Source of the DNA: Diospyros lotus
Lineage: Eukaryota > Streptophyta > Magnoliopsida > Ericales > Ebenaceae
Length of the DNA stretch: 64,000 bases
Direction of reading: 5' to 3'
NCBI RefSeq assembly: GCF_014633365.1
Contig: NC_068352.1
Location: forward strand, 3,092,393-3,156,392
In this document: piece after piece, positions 33,905 through 45,250 of the stretch
Layout: each line of letters starts with the position of its first letter
Position numbering within the stretch: position 1 is the first letter of the stretch
Program-made: the position numbers and the translations under genes
Notes under the pieces: generated by a model
What the model saw: the letters and a program-made list of their open reading frames with translations, nothing else
The model's database searches: none
What the model was told of the DNA's origin: nothing

Positions 33905-34195
33905 GAATGATTGCACATGTGCCGTTACGGACATGGTATAGTGATAAAACACTTAAAATTTTACATAGAGTATTGGTATTCAAATTTGTGCAATGACTTG
34001 AAAGGAAGATTTATTGGTAGAAGATAGTAGTAATGTTGGAAGGCAAATTCTCCATAGACTATATTGAATGTCTAGTTCTAAACGTATAAATTGTGTCTAT
34101 ATCATAATTTACCCAAGAAATAAGGGAAAATTATCCGCCCCTAGAAATTAGTCATGCAAAACTTGAAGACTTAGGTGAATAAAAAAAAAAAAAAG
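33905..34195 (+). mobile_element. tRNA-derived SINE, copy B (diverged)
   Basis: A box-A-like TGGTATAGTGATAAAAC (33934-33950) and box-B-like GGTATTCAAATTT (33975-33987) are followed by a body matching the SINE at 16545 (ATTTACCCAAGAA, ATTATCCGCCCCTAG, ATTAGTCATGC) and a poly-A tail of 14 A (34181-34194). It sits just right of the solo LTR. Non-coding. Confidence 0.6.
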
Positions 34196-36085
34196 ATTAC
34201 TCATCTAACTTTATCGTTCCATGCAATATCCAGGACTTGGGAGGTATCGTATTCAAATAATAGCTATATTATGTAAGGAGTCATCAAATTGCACAGATAT
34301 AAGCCGCCAACTCACCTACAAATTTTTGTATAAATTTAGTTTATTTAATAAATGTAGACTCAACCAATCAAAACTATTCATGATGTTTTAATTTGAGTTA
34401 GACAATCTTAAATTTTAACTTTTTTTATTGATTCAACCTATCATTGTTGGGTAAATTAAGTTTATACAAGAATTTGTCTTCAATAAATAACGTAATTTCC
34501 CAATTAAGAGGGAAAGTGTAATGATTTTTAAAAAAATTCGCCATGCTATTTTGCCTAACCATACACAAAATATAATTATCTTTTTTATATTATTATGTAT
34601 TTGACGCCATGCTTTTGCCATAGGGTCACCGGAAGTGATTGCTCACATTCTAATCTTAGAAAAATATCTTACGTTATTGTTGCAAATCATTAAACTATTA
34701 AAAATTTTATTTTTCTTATTTTTTAGCCATTAGATATTAAGATTAATTAAATATAATCCATCTAACTCTATTTAATTCCTAATAGACACATATTTGCTAC
34801 CCAGGTTTTAAAAATAAAGAGAAAGATGAGTTGATTACTAAAATAGGATTACTTGGAGTTAACCTCACAAACATTCAATAAGATTATGAACTATGATACT
34901 TTTAACCACATAAAAAGTATTCACTTTCAATACATATATATTTTATTACATGATATCCTTTATTTTCATTATTTGCATGTTTATATCAAACATATTTTAT
35001 TACATAATATGTTGTTCCTACTAATCACGTTATAAGAAGCAATACATATATTGTTATTACAAAATGTGCATAGTTATTCATTGAACATACAAAACAAGTT
35101 ATATATTGACTGCAAACTTCTTCAAAAAAATAAATAAAATGACACAAATTTAATTCTCAATTAAACTCTCTTTTTTATTAGTATTTGCAAAACCTAACCC
35201 ATTGAATGCACGATAAGGAGCATTGCTACTTAATACCGATTTTAATATCATTTTTGTGCATGCTATGTTATAGAATACGACACTTACTTATTCGAAAAGT
35301 GTCATTTTTAACTAAACCAATCGATTATCCTCATTTCTCTATATAAAAGGATATCACTAATTTTAAGTTCTTTTTTTTTTTTTTTTAATATTAACGATTA
35401 TTCGTATGTCACTTTGTCGAAAATATAAACAAGAATAGTGGAATGTAAAAGATCAAATCTAATTAAAAGTTTAAATGGCTAGGATAGTTATATTAAGGAA
35501 ATAAATCTGTTTAATTAGCAAATTATGTATAAAGGAAAATATTTATTAACATTTTTACAATTTGCAAGAGTAATGTTGTTGTTGATCTTTTTGATATTAT
35601 AATGATATTTTCATCATTATTAATATTTTTACTGCTTAACATTATTGAGATTTATAATTTAAAATATTCTTTATCATGTATAAATTATAAAATTCATATT
35701 TTTTATTTAAAAACTCAAAAACAATTGAAAACATCCTAGAAATGCTGTGTAACATGAACCTATAAATAAGTTTTCATTAGTATCTACATTAGGACAAACA
35801 TATTAACTACTCCTTAAAAGGAAGTGAAATAAAAGAAGACATGTTGACAAAAGAATTTTTTCCTATTTTATCGCTTTGTTCCCATCAAGTTGTCAATGAA
35901 CTGGGATTGGTGTGATGTAAACTGTTTGAAACTGAGATCTCCGATGACTAGGGATTGTCAGATTGGGTGCATCTGTCGATTGCTACTTATGTTGTGCCTA
36001 TCCCACCAATTCGATGTCCCGGTAAGCCCACTCCCAATCATACTAGTCTTCCTCAATTATTATGTTATTGGATATACTTTGCTTT
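34196..36085. other. A/T-rich non-coding stretch
   Basis: About 1.9 kb without recognisable genes. It holds T/A homopolymers (35371-35388) and the ~80-bp block shared with 7400-7490 (about 35785-35880). The right part may belong to the decayed hAT whose transposase starts near 36090, but I could not find that element's end. Confidence 0.4.
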
Positions 36086-36089
36086 ATGT

Positions 36090-36490
36090 ATAAGAAAGTG
36101 TTGGCCCAAAAAAGATAAGAACACTTGTGAGTGAAAATGGTGGTAGAAGTAGTTCTCTTTCCAAAGCTTTTAATATGCAATCTTGTAATGTATTGCATAC
36201 TCACACTGCTAGAATGTTTTATTCAGCTGGTTTACCCTTTCATTTTATTGTGTGTAATGAAATTGCATGCTCACACTGCTAATGCAATTCCTAGTTATTT
36301 GCCTCCTGGATATATTTTAATCTACTCCAACCAAAAAAAAAAAGAAAAAGAAAAAGAAAAAAAGCACATGTTGAAAGATTGTTAGAGCCCATCAAAAGAA
36401 CCTGAAAGGTAAAGGGCGTTAGTATTGTTAGTGATGGTTCGAGCAACTCACAAAGGAGACCATTAATTAATTTTATGGCAGTTTCATATG
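36090..36490 (+). pseudogene. hAT transposase remnant, 5' part (interrupted by copia)
   Basis: Shifting plus-strand frames encode pieces of a plant hAT (DUF659-type) transposase: HTARMFYSAGLPFHF (about 36200-36245), NAIPSYLPPGY (36280-36313), HVERLLEPIKRT (36366-36401) and GVSIVSDG with QRRPLINFMAVSY (36416-36487). At least one stop and several frame changes are present, so it is dead. The frame stops exactly at the copia target site ATATG (36486-36490) and resumes at 44917. The transposase would cut and paste hAT elements in the nucleus. Identification is by motif memory only. Confidence 0.65.
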
Positions 36491-37253
36491 TGTTAGGATT
36501 TGTGATTCAAAATATATTGATAAATGTTTGCATTTGATTTCCATTTTATTTGCATTACATTTGGCCTTAATTTCATTTGTATGTGGATTAGTTATTTGGC
36601 TTATGTATAATTAAGCTGGGTTGGGTCGTTGGTGTCTGCAGCCCAACAAGCCCAAGCCCAAGCTTATTGTGAAACCCATTAATCCCAGCCCTGTCCCTTG
36701 GCCCGCATATATATATGAATGAGATTGGGGGAAATCTGGTCAAGGGGTTTGGCTTTTTTCTTGCACACCAACGCACTCCAGAAACCCTAATCGTGCAACA
36801 CAGAGAGGGGGAGAGATCTTGCAAGACCGAAGAAGAACTCGATGCGAGGAGAAGAACATAACGCATGAAGGCGGTCGGTCGGTGAAGAAGATCGCAGCAA
36901 TCGAATCAGATCTGAGACACGTCATTCGGTAAGGTTGAATAAGTGAGATTTGTTTGATGTATTGTGAGCGTTGTATTTTGATTGATGTATTATTCTTGAG
37001 TGGCCGTGAGATCGAGAGGAAGTTCTTGCTTCTGTTGTCTTGTTTCTCTCGTTGTAATCCTATGTAAATATGCATATATATTTCTAGTGGATTGACTAGA
37101 GGCGGAGCCTCTGCCATGAGTAGGATTCATTTGGATCTGAACACGTATATCTTGTGTTCTTGCATGTGTGCGTTGTGTGGTTTATTTCTATTTCTTGGAT
37201 TGGTACTGCTCTTGGCTTTGTGGTGGTGTGGCCGATTACAAGAAAATACAACA
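36491..37253 (+). repeat. 5' LTR of the decayed copia element
   Basis: Starts TGTTAGGATTTGTGATTC and ends AAGAAAATACAACA. CATATATATATGAATG (36706-36721) is a TATA-like region upstream of a GA-rich leader. It matches 42234-44911 once the insert there is removed. A relic LTR at 47840-48300 (minus) belongs to a related family. Confidence 0.9.
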
Positions 37254-37255
37254 AG

Positions 37256-37268
37256 TGGTATCAGAGCC
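37256..37268 (+). promoter_or_regulatory. Primer-binding site (initiator tRNA-Met)
   Basis: TGGTATCAGAGCC lies two bases inside the 5' LTR end. It complements the 3' end of plant initiator tRNA-Met and would prime minus-strand DNA synthesis. Confidence 0.85.
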
Positions 37269-39151
37269 ACTCAAATGAGATCAAGATCCGAGAATCACGA
37301 AGCCAGTTTCGGCGTCAAGATCCAAGACAGATCCGAATGCGATCAAAGAATGAGTACGGTAAAGAGCCATCGGAGACCAAGAACAGAGAATGCGATTGAA
37401 ACCCTAACTCAAAGGCAGAACGGAGGTGTTCTGTAGATCCGAAGGTCGTGATGTTCAGCGAATGGCGTTTTCAATTCGCTGGTATCGATTCCGATCTGGT
37501 AATCGTGTCCATATCCTTTTTTCCCCTATTGTCCTGGTTTTTCATGTTCTTGAAATTTATGTTGAACTCCAGTTAGGTTTACAACGAGCATTCAATTTTT
37601 CTTTTAATTTTCGTTCAATTCTCTTTACTAATTCAATGATATACTGATTGGATCATGGTATGCTGTCCATCGATTGGTTGAAGCTATGACTCTTGAATCG
37701 TTTTGGTTTTGTTTTTTTGGGTTGATTTTCTGCCACATGATTTTGTGTTGTGTAGTGTTTTCGACCTGAGAGCATCTAGTAATCAAGAATAAAAAAGCAT
37801 GAACATAGAATGAGAAAGATCAAATGAATGAAATATGTCTTTCAATTTTGTTAGTCCGATTGTATGCTTTAAAATTTTCATTTAAGCTCTGTTGGTTCTA
37901 TTCATAGTTGGGGTGTTTAGTTACTGTTCCTGTAGTTGTGTGATATATGCTAAGCCCCTGTGTTGTTGTTCTTAATTTTTTTTTTTTTTTGGGTTATTAG
38001 CTTAGGTTGTGATTCCTTGCTGTTGGGTATTTCCTGTTGATTTATGCAAGGGTTGTGAAAGTGTAAAGAACAGTGATTAATCCATCCATTTTTTTTCCTT
38101 CGATCTGTTTTCTGTTTCTACCTCATGTTTCTATGTGATTTATTGCAAGATTAATTAGGGATTGAAGCATGAATTACTCCCTGTTGTAAGTATAAATCAC
38201 TTGTTTTTGGGAAAGTTTGTGAGGTTGATTGTGTGTAATTGCTTGATGTATATTGGAAGCATTACAATCTAATCATCTCACGGTTCTCAAGTACATTTCT
38301 GTTGTTGTACATGTTCTGTGTTACTGTCTATTGTCCTGTATTTCCCCCGGCCCGTTTCCTATTTTTCTATTGCGTTGTTTTGCGTTTGCTTTGCTGTTGG
38401 TTCTTTGTTTTTCCTTTGCAAGATATTAAAAAACCAAACTGGAGATGGTATCAATTAAGGTGGAACTTGAATAGTTCGATGGCCATGGAAACTTCGGCAT
38501 ATGACAGATCAGAAAGAAGTAAAGGCAAACAGGTAAACAAAGAGGAAAAGGATAAGCAATTCTCCATGACCGCCCAAGAAAGGCAGGACATGGATGAGAT
38601 GGCTTATTCCTTGATAATCCTCATTTTGACAGACAATGTTTACATCAGGTAAATGAGGAGATCACATCATTGTAGGTATGGAATAAATTAAAGTATTATT
38701 TATATCTTTGTTTATTGGTAGTGTTGTCCATTTTTTGGATCTAGGTATGAAAAGGCTAGGGCACATTGGTCATAAGAGAGCTGTTAGAGTTAAGCATGTT
38801 AGGCATGAATGGATTTGTTTAGGTTTGTAACCTAGAGGGCTGTATAAATCATGTTTTATGGTATGGGGTAGAAGTTTCCATAGATGCCTGTGTTTTGATT
38901 CCCATGGGTTGTAAGTTGCTTTCTCTGTCTCTTTATTGGGAGCTGTTCCGAGTTCCTGGTTTCTGTCTAGGATCTATTTTTTCTTTCTTTGTTGGTGGAT
39001 ATTCTGGAGAGATTTTGGGTATTCTTCCTTAGGCGTAAAAGTGAATCTTTTGAGAAGTTTAAGGAGTGGAAAATCTTTGAATATTGAACAGGAAAGAGGA
39101 TTAAGTTTTTTAAAATTGATGTAGGTCCAGATGTTGATGTGTGCTTGGTCT
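37269..39151 (+). pseudogene. Copia gag and integrase traces
   Basis: The leader continues with GA-rich, codon-less DNA. At 38442-38530 a broken frame reads MVSIKVELE, stop, FDGHGNFGI, stop, QIRKK. Then MTAQERQDMDEMAYSLIILI (38569-38628) matches the C-terminal part of copia Gag. Around 38750-38850 RLGHIGHKRAV recalls the pre-integrase zinc region, and 39050-39110 recalls the integrase core edge. Most of pol is missing and stops are frequent. It cannot encode any working enzyme. Confidence 0.6.
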
Positions 39152-41909
39152 TGTAGTGTAAGCACCCCCGCCCGGATATCCCCAACCACCCGGACTACCC
39201 GAACGGGAGCGCCTACGGGAGGAGAAAAGTAATAAACACCAGACAAAAATCACCCTGGCATGCATACTCAAAGATGAGAGCAACGGAAGCGAAGCAAAAC
39301 ACATGCATGCACTACGGGAATCCCGCTAGCATAGCGGTCACCAGATAAATAAAAGAATATAAACTCCTGTGTCGACACACACGAGACACGAGATATGACC
39401 TGGCACAGTCAGAAATAAAAGAATAGACCCTACACAACCATCAGAGTTGACAGAGGTTGACGGGACTGCCTGTACACCATACCGACTCGGCCGCTAGACG
39501 CTGATTCCCCTGCTCGGACCCACGCTGGCACTACTTGGAATGATGGAAAGCAAAGTGAGTCAAGAGACTCAGCAAGCATAAAGAAAAGAAAGGCTGAAGG
39601 CTGAACATAACCAGAAAACTCTCCCCAAAATAAACCCCCAGGTACACACAAGGCATGAGACACTACAACACAGTAGTATAGCACAATAAAAACACATACC
39701 GGTCCTTGGGGCCCACACAAGACACACGACACCCAAGTCCCATACCAACCTGCCGCTGCCCTGAAAGGCAACAAATATCTCCACAAACCTGCGCGCGCAA
39801 TCCCGGGTCGGTACTCCCGTCACCCGTATCCGTCGGTACTCCCAACAACCAAGCCATGGGCTCCATCGGAACGGTACTCCCGTCCGAGAACTAAATACTA
39901 CCAGTATCCATGCAATGCACATAGAAATGCAATGGCGTAGTGAGCATCAACGTGATACAAGGTGCCCATACATCCAGGTATCAGGCCATGCTCCGCCCAC
40001 ATAGTAAACCACACGCCATGCATATGCCGCGCTGGATGCAACCTAACCAAGCTAGAATGTCCGTGTCCAAGCATACTCAATAAATGAATATCCCAACATG
40101 CATCTCGTACCCATGTGCATACCAAATCATGAACAGTAATACGAGGTATCTAATCATGCAGTAAATCACATACCGGCAGAGCTAGACAGCAGTGCTCGGC
40201 ACCGGTCAACGGTCAGTGACTAGGAGTGTCCGCCCAACGGTCCTCTTCAGGGCCGTACCGTAGTCTACCCCAACGTCACCAAACGGTTGACCTCTGCCCC
40301 ACTACTCAATAGCTCTAACCAAATCATAAGTAAATCCGAGAAAAAATCGTAAATAAAACCCGCACGACTAGGAACCTAGTTCCCCAACTGGGTTCAGCAT
40401 CATTCCGAAAGGAATGGGGGCGGTACAAACCCCCGTAGGCTCACAACGAATAAAATTATAGAAGCCTCGGATTTAATTTAAATTAGAACAAATGAATAAT
40501 AATTTAACAATTAAGGTTAGGAGCCGAATTAGAGTAAGGGAGGTGATAAAATACAGGAAATCACGGGGTCTTTCACGGGAACTAAAAATCAGGAAGAGAG
40601 GGTTAAGAGCTTGCCTTTACACGGCCGTTCCTTGCTTTTCTTACGCACCCGTTGCGAAGTAAAACGTTCGCTGGCAATAAATAAAATCGCGGCTTTAATT
40701 AAATAAATCTACCGTGTAATATTAATAATTTAATCGTCTAAAATCCCTCGTAAGCGCACCACACTAAAATCCCAATAAGGCTCATTTATTTTAAATTAAA
40801 TCACGCTAATAAAATCCTCGAAGCCACCTTAATAAATTAAATTTAAATCAAACGACTCAAAATTCCATAATTAATAAATGGGCCGAAGCAGACGAAGGGA
40901 GGGTATAAAATACGAGAAATCACAGGGTTTCTCGCGGGAATTAAAGAACACGAGGAAATGGGTTGGAACTTGCCTGAAATTAGTTGATTCCGACCTCTCT
41001 CAAGCTCCCGAGGTAAATTAAATCATTTCTTAACAAATAACACAATCGGGACCCAAATTAATTAATTTAAAACGCGTAAAATTTATAATTTAAGCATAAC
41101 ATGCTTCTACTAATTTTTACCCACGTACCTGATCACTTCCCATGCCAAAATAATTCCAAAATCCCTTTATTTTTCATATTTTTCCTCTTCTTTTATTTTC
41201 TTCTTTTTCTTCTCATTTTCTTCTTCTCCTCCTCCTCCGCGCCCATTGCTCCAACGCACCCTGCTTCTCTTTTCCTTTCCTTTCCTCCTCCTCCTTCTTC
41301 TTCTTCTTCTTCTTCTTCCTTTCTCCTTCTCCTTCTTCTTCCTTTCTTCCTCTTCTTCTCCTTCTTTTTCTTCTTCCCTTTCTTCTTCTTTTTCGCGCCG
41401 CCTTCCCTGCTTTAGCCGCGGCCATGGCCGCCGCAACCGCGCACGCACGCGGCTGTCGCTGCCGCTGCAACCGGTCGCCCTCGCCTGCCGCCACCGTGCC
41501 GCCCCGACCGCCGCGAGCCTGCTGCTCTGCCTTTGCTGCTGCTGTAAGTTGCTCGGCTACCATGGCCGAGCTTCACTCGAAGCTTCCATGGCTGCCACCA
41601 CCCTCTCTCCCTCATTCCATCTCTCTTTCCCACTCTCTCAATCTCTTCCTCTTCCTCTCGATCTCTTCCTCACTTGGCCGAGCGCAGCCACCTCCCTCTC
41701 TCCTCTGTTTCTCCATTCGGTCAGAAGCTTCAAGAAGCTTCAATGAGAGACACAAAGAAAATAGCAAATTTTTTTATGCTTAGCACACCAACACACGCGC
41801 ACCGCCTCAAATTAAAACATTAATTTAATTAATTTAAATTAATTTAGATAAACTTAATTTACACTTTTATTATTTATTTATTTTCAAAATTTGAGGATAT
41901 TACATGTAG
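39152..41909 (-). mobile_element. Solo gypsy-type LTR, copy 2 (2.7 kb), TSD TGTAG
   Basis: The segment 39157-41904 begins TGTAAGCACCCCCGCCCG and ends GAGGATATTACA, with perfect TGTAG duplications at 39152-39156 and 41905-41909. Reversed it starts TGTAATATCC and ends GGTGCTTACA, as LTRs do. It is the same family as 30879-33878. Near its right part it has a 240-bp polypyrimidine tract (41165-41400) and a GC-rich segment (41400-41560) not seen in the other copy. It inserted into the copia internal domain near the integrase remnant; copia sequence resumes at 41910. Confidence 0.9.
41165..41400. repeat. Polypyrimidine (TTC/TCC)n tract in solo LTR copy 2
   Basis: About 235 bp of nearly pure C/T on the plus strand, rich in CTT and CTC triplets. 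It opens Phe/Leu/Ser frames on plus and Glu/Lys/Arg frames on minus, which I treat as artefacts. It could form triplex DNA. Confidence 0.85.
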
Positions 41910-42233
41910 TATTTGATGGCCTTGTAGAATTAGATGTACTTGAACAAACTCATAGTGTAGAGTTTGAGGTGGAAATTTGTTATCCTTAAGGTGGAACCTT
42001 AGGAAATTTCTGTGTCTAATGGAAGGCTGAGTGTTAGCCTTGATGTCTTACTTATAAAAATCTTGATAGAGGTTTCTGTTGCTCTTACTGAGGCATGTAT
42101 TAGTCGAGTCTGTCTCGAGTCAAAGTTTGAGCAAGCTGTGTCGTTGCTCAATGTGCTCTTGTTGTAATTGGGAGAGTTGCAGGGGTCTTTGGTCAAGTCC
42201 ACTATCAATCCATTCTTGAATCAAGGTGGAATT
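41910..42233 (+). pseudogene. 3' remainder of the copia internal domain
   Basis: Broken coding remains between the solo LTR and the 3' LTR. The purine-rich CAAGGTGGAATT (42222-42233) directly before TGTTAGGG is the likely polypurine tract for plus-strand priming. No conserved enzyme motif survives. Confidence 0.5.
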
Positions 42234-44911
42234 TGTTAGGGTTTGTGATTCAAAATATATTGATAAATGTTTGCATTTGATTTCCATTTTATTTGCATTA
42301 CATTTGGCTTTAATTTCATTTGTATGTGGATTAGTTATTTGGGTTATGTATAATTAAGCTGGGTTGGGCCGTTGGCGTCTACAAGCCAACAACCCCAAGC
42401 CCAAGCTTATTGTGAAACCTATTAATCTCAGCCCTATTGATTAGTGGTTAATTTTGTAAAATTTTGTTATAATTATAACCCCTGTTTTGATTTTAAATTG
42501 GTTTAATTGAATAATTATGTGTAATATATATATATATATAATATAATATATTATAATAAACATGTAAATATAATATATATATTATAACATAATACATATA
42601 CTCAATGGAGTGCATGCATGGAGCATCTATATAATATATCATATAAATATTTACATAATATATAATTTAATAACACTCAATTGCTTGCTTGTAGGCATGA
42701 AGAAGGTGGGCTTGGAGACTCAAATTAGATTGAATAATGAAGAATTCAAACCCAATCCATAAAGAATTAAAACCCAACATATGCTTAAATTGAAGGCCCA
42801 AAGCCCAACACATGTTTAATGCCCAACTTGAGCAAACTTATGGAAGACATCATTTGGAGAAGGCCCAAGCATTTTTTTTAATCCTAATGAAGACCAAAAA
42901 CCCAATTGTAAAAATTTATTTTTTTTATTTTTAAATATTTATTTTATGAGTGCTTTATTAGGTGTATTTTTTAAGCTAAAATCCATTTAACTATTAGGTG
43001 TGTATTATAGTTAAAATCCATTTAACTTTATGAGTGCTTTATTAGGTGTGTATTTTATCTAAAATCCATTTAACTTTAGGTGTGTATTATAGCTAAAATA
43101 CATTTAATTTTAAGTGTGTGAGTGCCCATTAGATATAATTATGTCTAGTTGAATAATTGAAATTGTGTGATTTGTATTGCATCTTGTGGTTTATAAATAG
43201 CTCACTTGATTGCATTTGTAAGGGGATTATTATTCTTGAATCAAATCTTAGTTGTTTTCTTAGAATTATCTCTTTGAGAATTGCTTTTGTTCTCTCTTAT
43301 TTTCTCTATTATTTTCTCTTGTGATCTTACTTTATTTCTTTCTTCTCTTGAATTCTTATGCCATTTATTGTTACTTTATTATTCACTGCCTAAATGGCAG
43401 GTTAATTTCTGCTATTTTAATTTCTGTAATTTTAATTCCTATCATTTTATTATCCACCGCCTAAATGGCCGGTTAATTTCTGCTATTTTAATTCCTGTTA
43501 TTTAAATTCTATTATTTAAATTACACCATTTAAATTCCTGTCAATTAACTTTTAAATGGAGATGAGTAGCTAAATCTAATCTTAGGTTAAGGCAAGAACA
43601 GTGTCCAACGCCAATGATTCCCAAAGAAAGCTGCGCTTAAAATGAATGATATTAATTTAAATTTCAGTATGGGTGTATAATAATTATTAAAAAATCACTA
43701 GGTTTGGATTGGAGCATAAGCCTAACTTAGAGCTTTCATACCATGTATGGGAGTTAGTAGAATTGCAAACGCTATCATACTAAAACCCGGATGATTAATT
43801 TAGTTGTTTTGTGTGTTAATTGTAATTGAATTTATGGTAGTTGCTTAAATTAGAATCTCGCATGTCATGTATGGGGATTGCTTAAACTAGAACTATCATC
43901 ATCTCTAATTGCATTTAACAACAAACCCTCATATCTGAGATTAAATTAATGTTGCTAATCTTTTCTGCTAAAAATTGGGAATCAACGGGTTGGCGCTGAA
44001 ATTGTCTTAACTCAAGTGCTATCCAATTTCATATTCACACCTTTAGCGTTTATTTCAACTTCTGCCTTGCTTTATTTCCTAGTATCTATTATCTAAAAAT
44101 CCATAAAAAAACCTTGTTGTCAATTTGTTCAAATACGTGTACGTGTGTGTGACATTCTTTTTCTTTTGCCATAAATAAATCTCTCAGTGGACGATCTGGA
44201 CTCATCTAGAAAATATAAATTTAAATTTGGACTACAACTGCACTTGTACACTGATGAGTATAAACCTTTCACCAAAATAAAGAAAAAAAATATAAAAGTT
44301 TTAATGTGTTTTTATTGTGTTTAATTGCAGGGTGAGAGGCAACCACCTGTCCTTTGGCTCGCATATATATATGAATGAGATTGGGGGAAATTTGTTCAAA
44401 AGGGTTGGCTTTTCTCTTGCACACCAACACACTCCAAAAACCCTAATCGTGCAACACAGAGAGAGAGAGAGAGATCTAGCAAGACCGAAGAAGAACTTGA
44501 TGCGGGGAGAATAACAGAACGCATGAAGGCGGTCGATCGGTGAAGAAGATCGCAACAATCGAATTAGATCTGAGACATGTCATTCGATAAGATTGAATGA
44601 GTGAGATTTGTTTGATGTATTGTTAGCGTTGTATTCTGATTGATGTATTATTCTTGAGTGGCCGTGAGATCGAGAGAAAGTTCTTGTTTCTATTGTCTTA
44701 TTTCTCTCGTTGTAATCCTATGTAAATATGCATATATATTTCTAGTGGATTGACTAGAGGCGGAGCCTCTACCATGAGTAGGATTCGTTTAGATCCGAAC
44801 ACGTATATCTTGTGTTCTTGCGTGTGTGCGTTGTGTGGTTCATTTCTATTTCTTGGATTGGTACTGCTTTTGGCTTTGTGATGGTGTGGTCGATTACAAG
44901 AAAATACAACA
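42234..44911 (+). repeat. 3' LTR of the decayed copia element, split by a solo LTR
   Basis: The left part 42234-42437 (from TGTTAGGGTTTG) and the right part 44346-44911 align with the 5' LTR at 36491-37253. The gap corresponds to the insertion at 42438-44345. The right end AAATACAACA is followed by the ATATG duplication. Confidence 0.9.
42433..44350. mobile_element. 1.9-kb solo-LTR-like insertion, TSD CCTAT/CCTGT
   Basis: The insertion 42438-44345 begins TGATTAGTGG and ends GAGAGGCAACCA (TG..CA). It is flanked by CCTAT (42433-42437) and CCTGT (44346-44350); the uninterrupted 5' LTR has CCTGT at this spot, so the left copy has one later G-to-A change. A TATA-like TTATAAATAG lies at 43191-43200 with a CT-rich leader after it. 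ATTTCTGCTATTTTAATT units around 43390-43500 repeat with a GCCTAAATGGC word. No coding domain is present. The family is not named. Confidence 0.75.
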
Positions 44912-44916
44912 ATATG

Positions 44917-45250
44917 GTCAGCCCATGTTTATGAAAATTAAAATTTATTGGTGATCTGTTGCAAGAGGTGATCAATAAGACTGATAATGCCAAAAATTGT
45001 AAAGATGTTGGGCAAATCTTTGAAAGATGATTTCCAAATATTTTTTGGACTTCTTGTGTGGTTGGTACGATGAAAATAATCAAGTTATAAATGATGCATG
45101 CAGTCGAATTACATAAATTCATGATGATGCTTGTCAAATTAAAATTTTCATCATGAATCATGACATGAGATTGATACACGATTTACAACAAATAACATAT
45201 TAAGAGTTACCGATTTTTCATTGATGGCAACAACTTCAATTTCATACCTA
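44917..45250 (+). pseudogene. hAT transposase remnant, 3' part
   Basis: It resumes the transposase frame cut at 36490. GQPMFMKI follows the ATATG duplication directly; then NKTDNAKN, VGQIFER, a stop, and FPNIFWTSCVVGTM (45030-45071), a well-known hAT motif region before the RNase-H-like core. Stops and frame changes are frequent and the C-terminal dimerisation region is not recognisable. No right element end was found. Confidence 0.6.

Larger units (their letters stand above)
36486..44916 (+). mobile_element. Decayed Ty1/copia element with nested solo LTRs, TSD ATATG
   Basis: The element spans 36491-44911 between perfect ATATG duplications (36486-36490, 44912-44916). The 5' LTR is 36491-37253 (TGTTAGGATTTG...AAATACAACA). 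The 3' LTR starts at 42234 and ends at 44911 but is split by a 1.9-kb solo LTR. The primer site TGGTATCAGAGCC (37256-37268) fits initiator tRNA-Met. The internal domain keeps only traces of gag and integrase and itself carries a 2.7-kb solo LTR (39157-41904). Net LTR length is about 770 bp. LTR pairs differ by clearly more than in the other copia elements here, so this insertion is older. Confidence 0.9.

Noticed and set aside
41101..41783. Plus and minus frames over the polypyrimidine tract
   Set aside because: Low-complexity Phe/Ser and Glu/Lys/Arg runs within a solo LTR.
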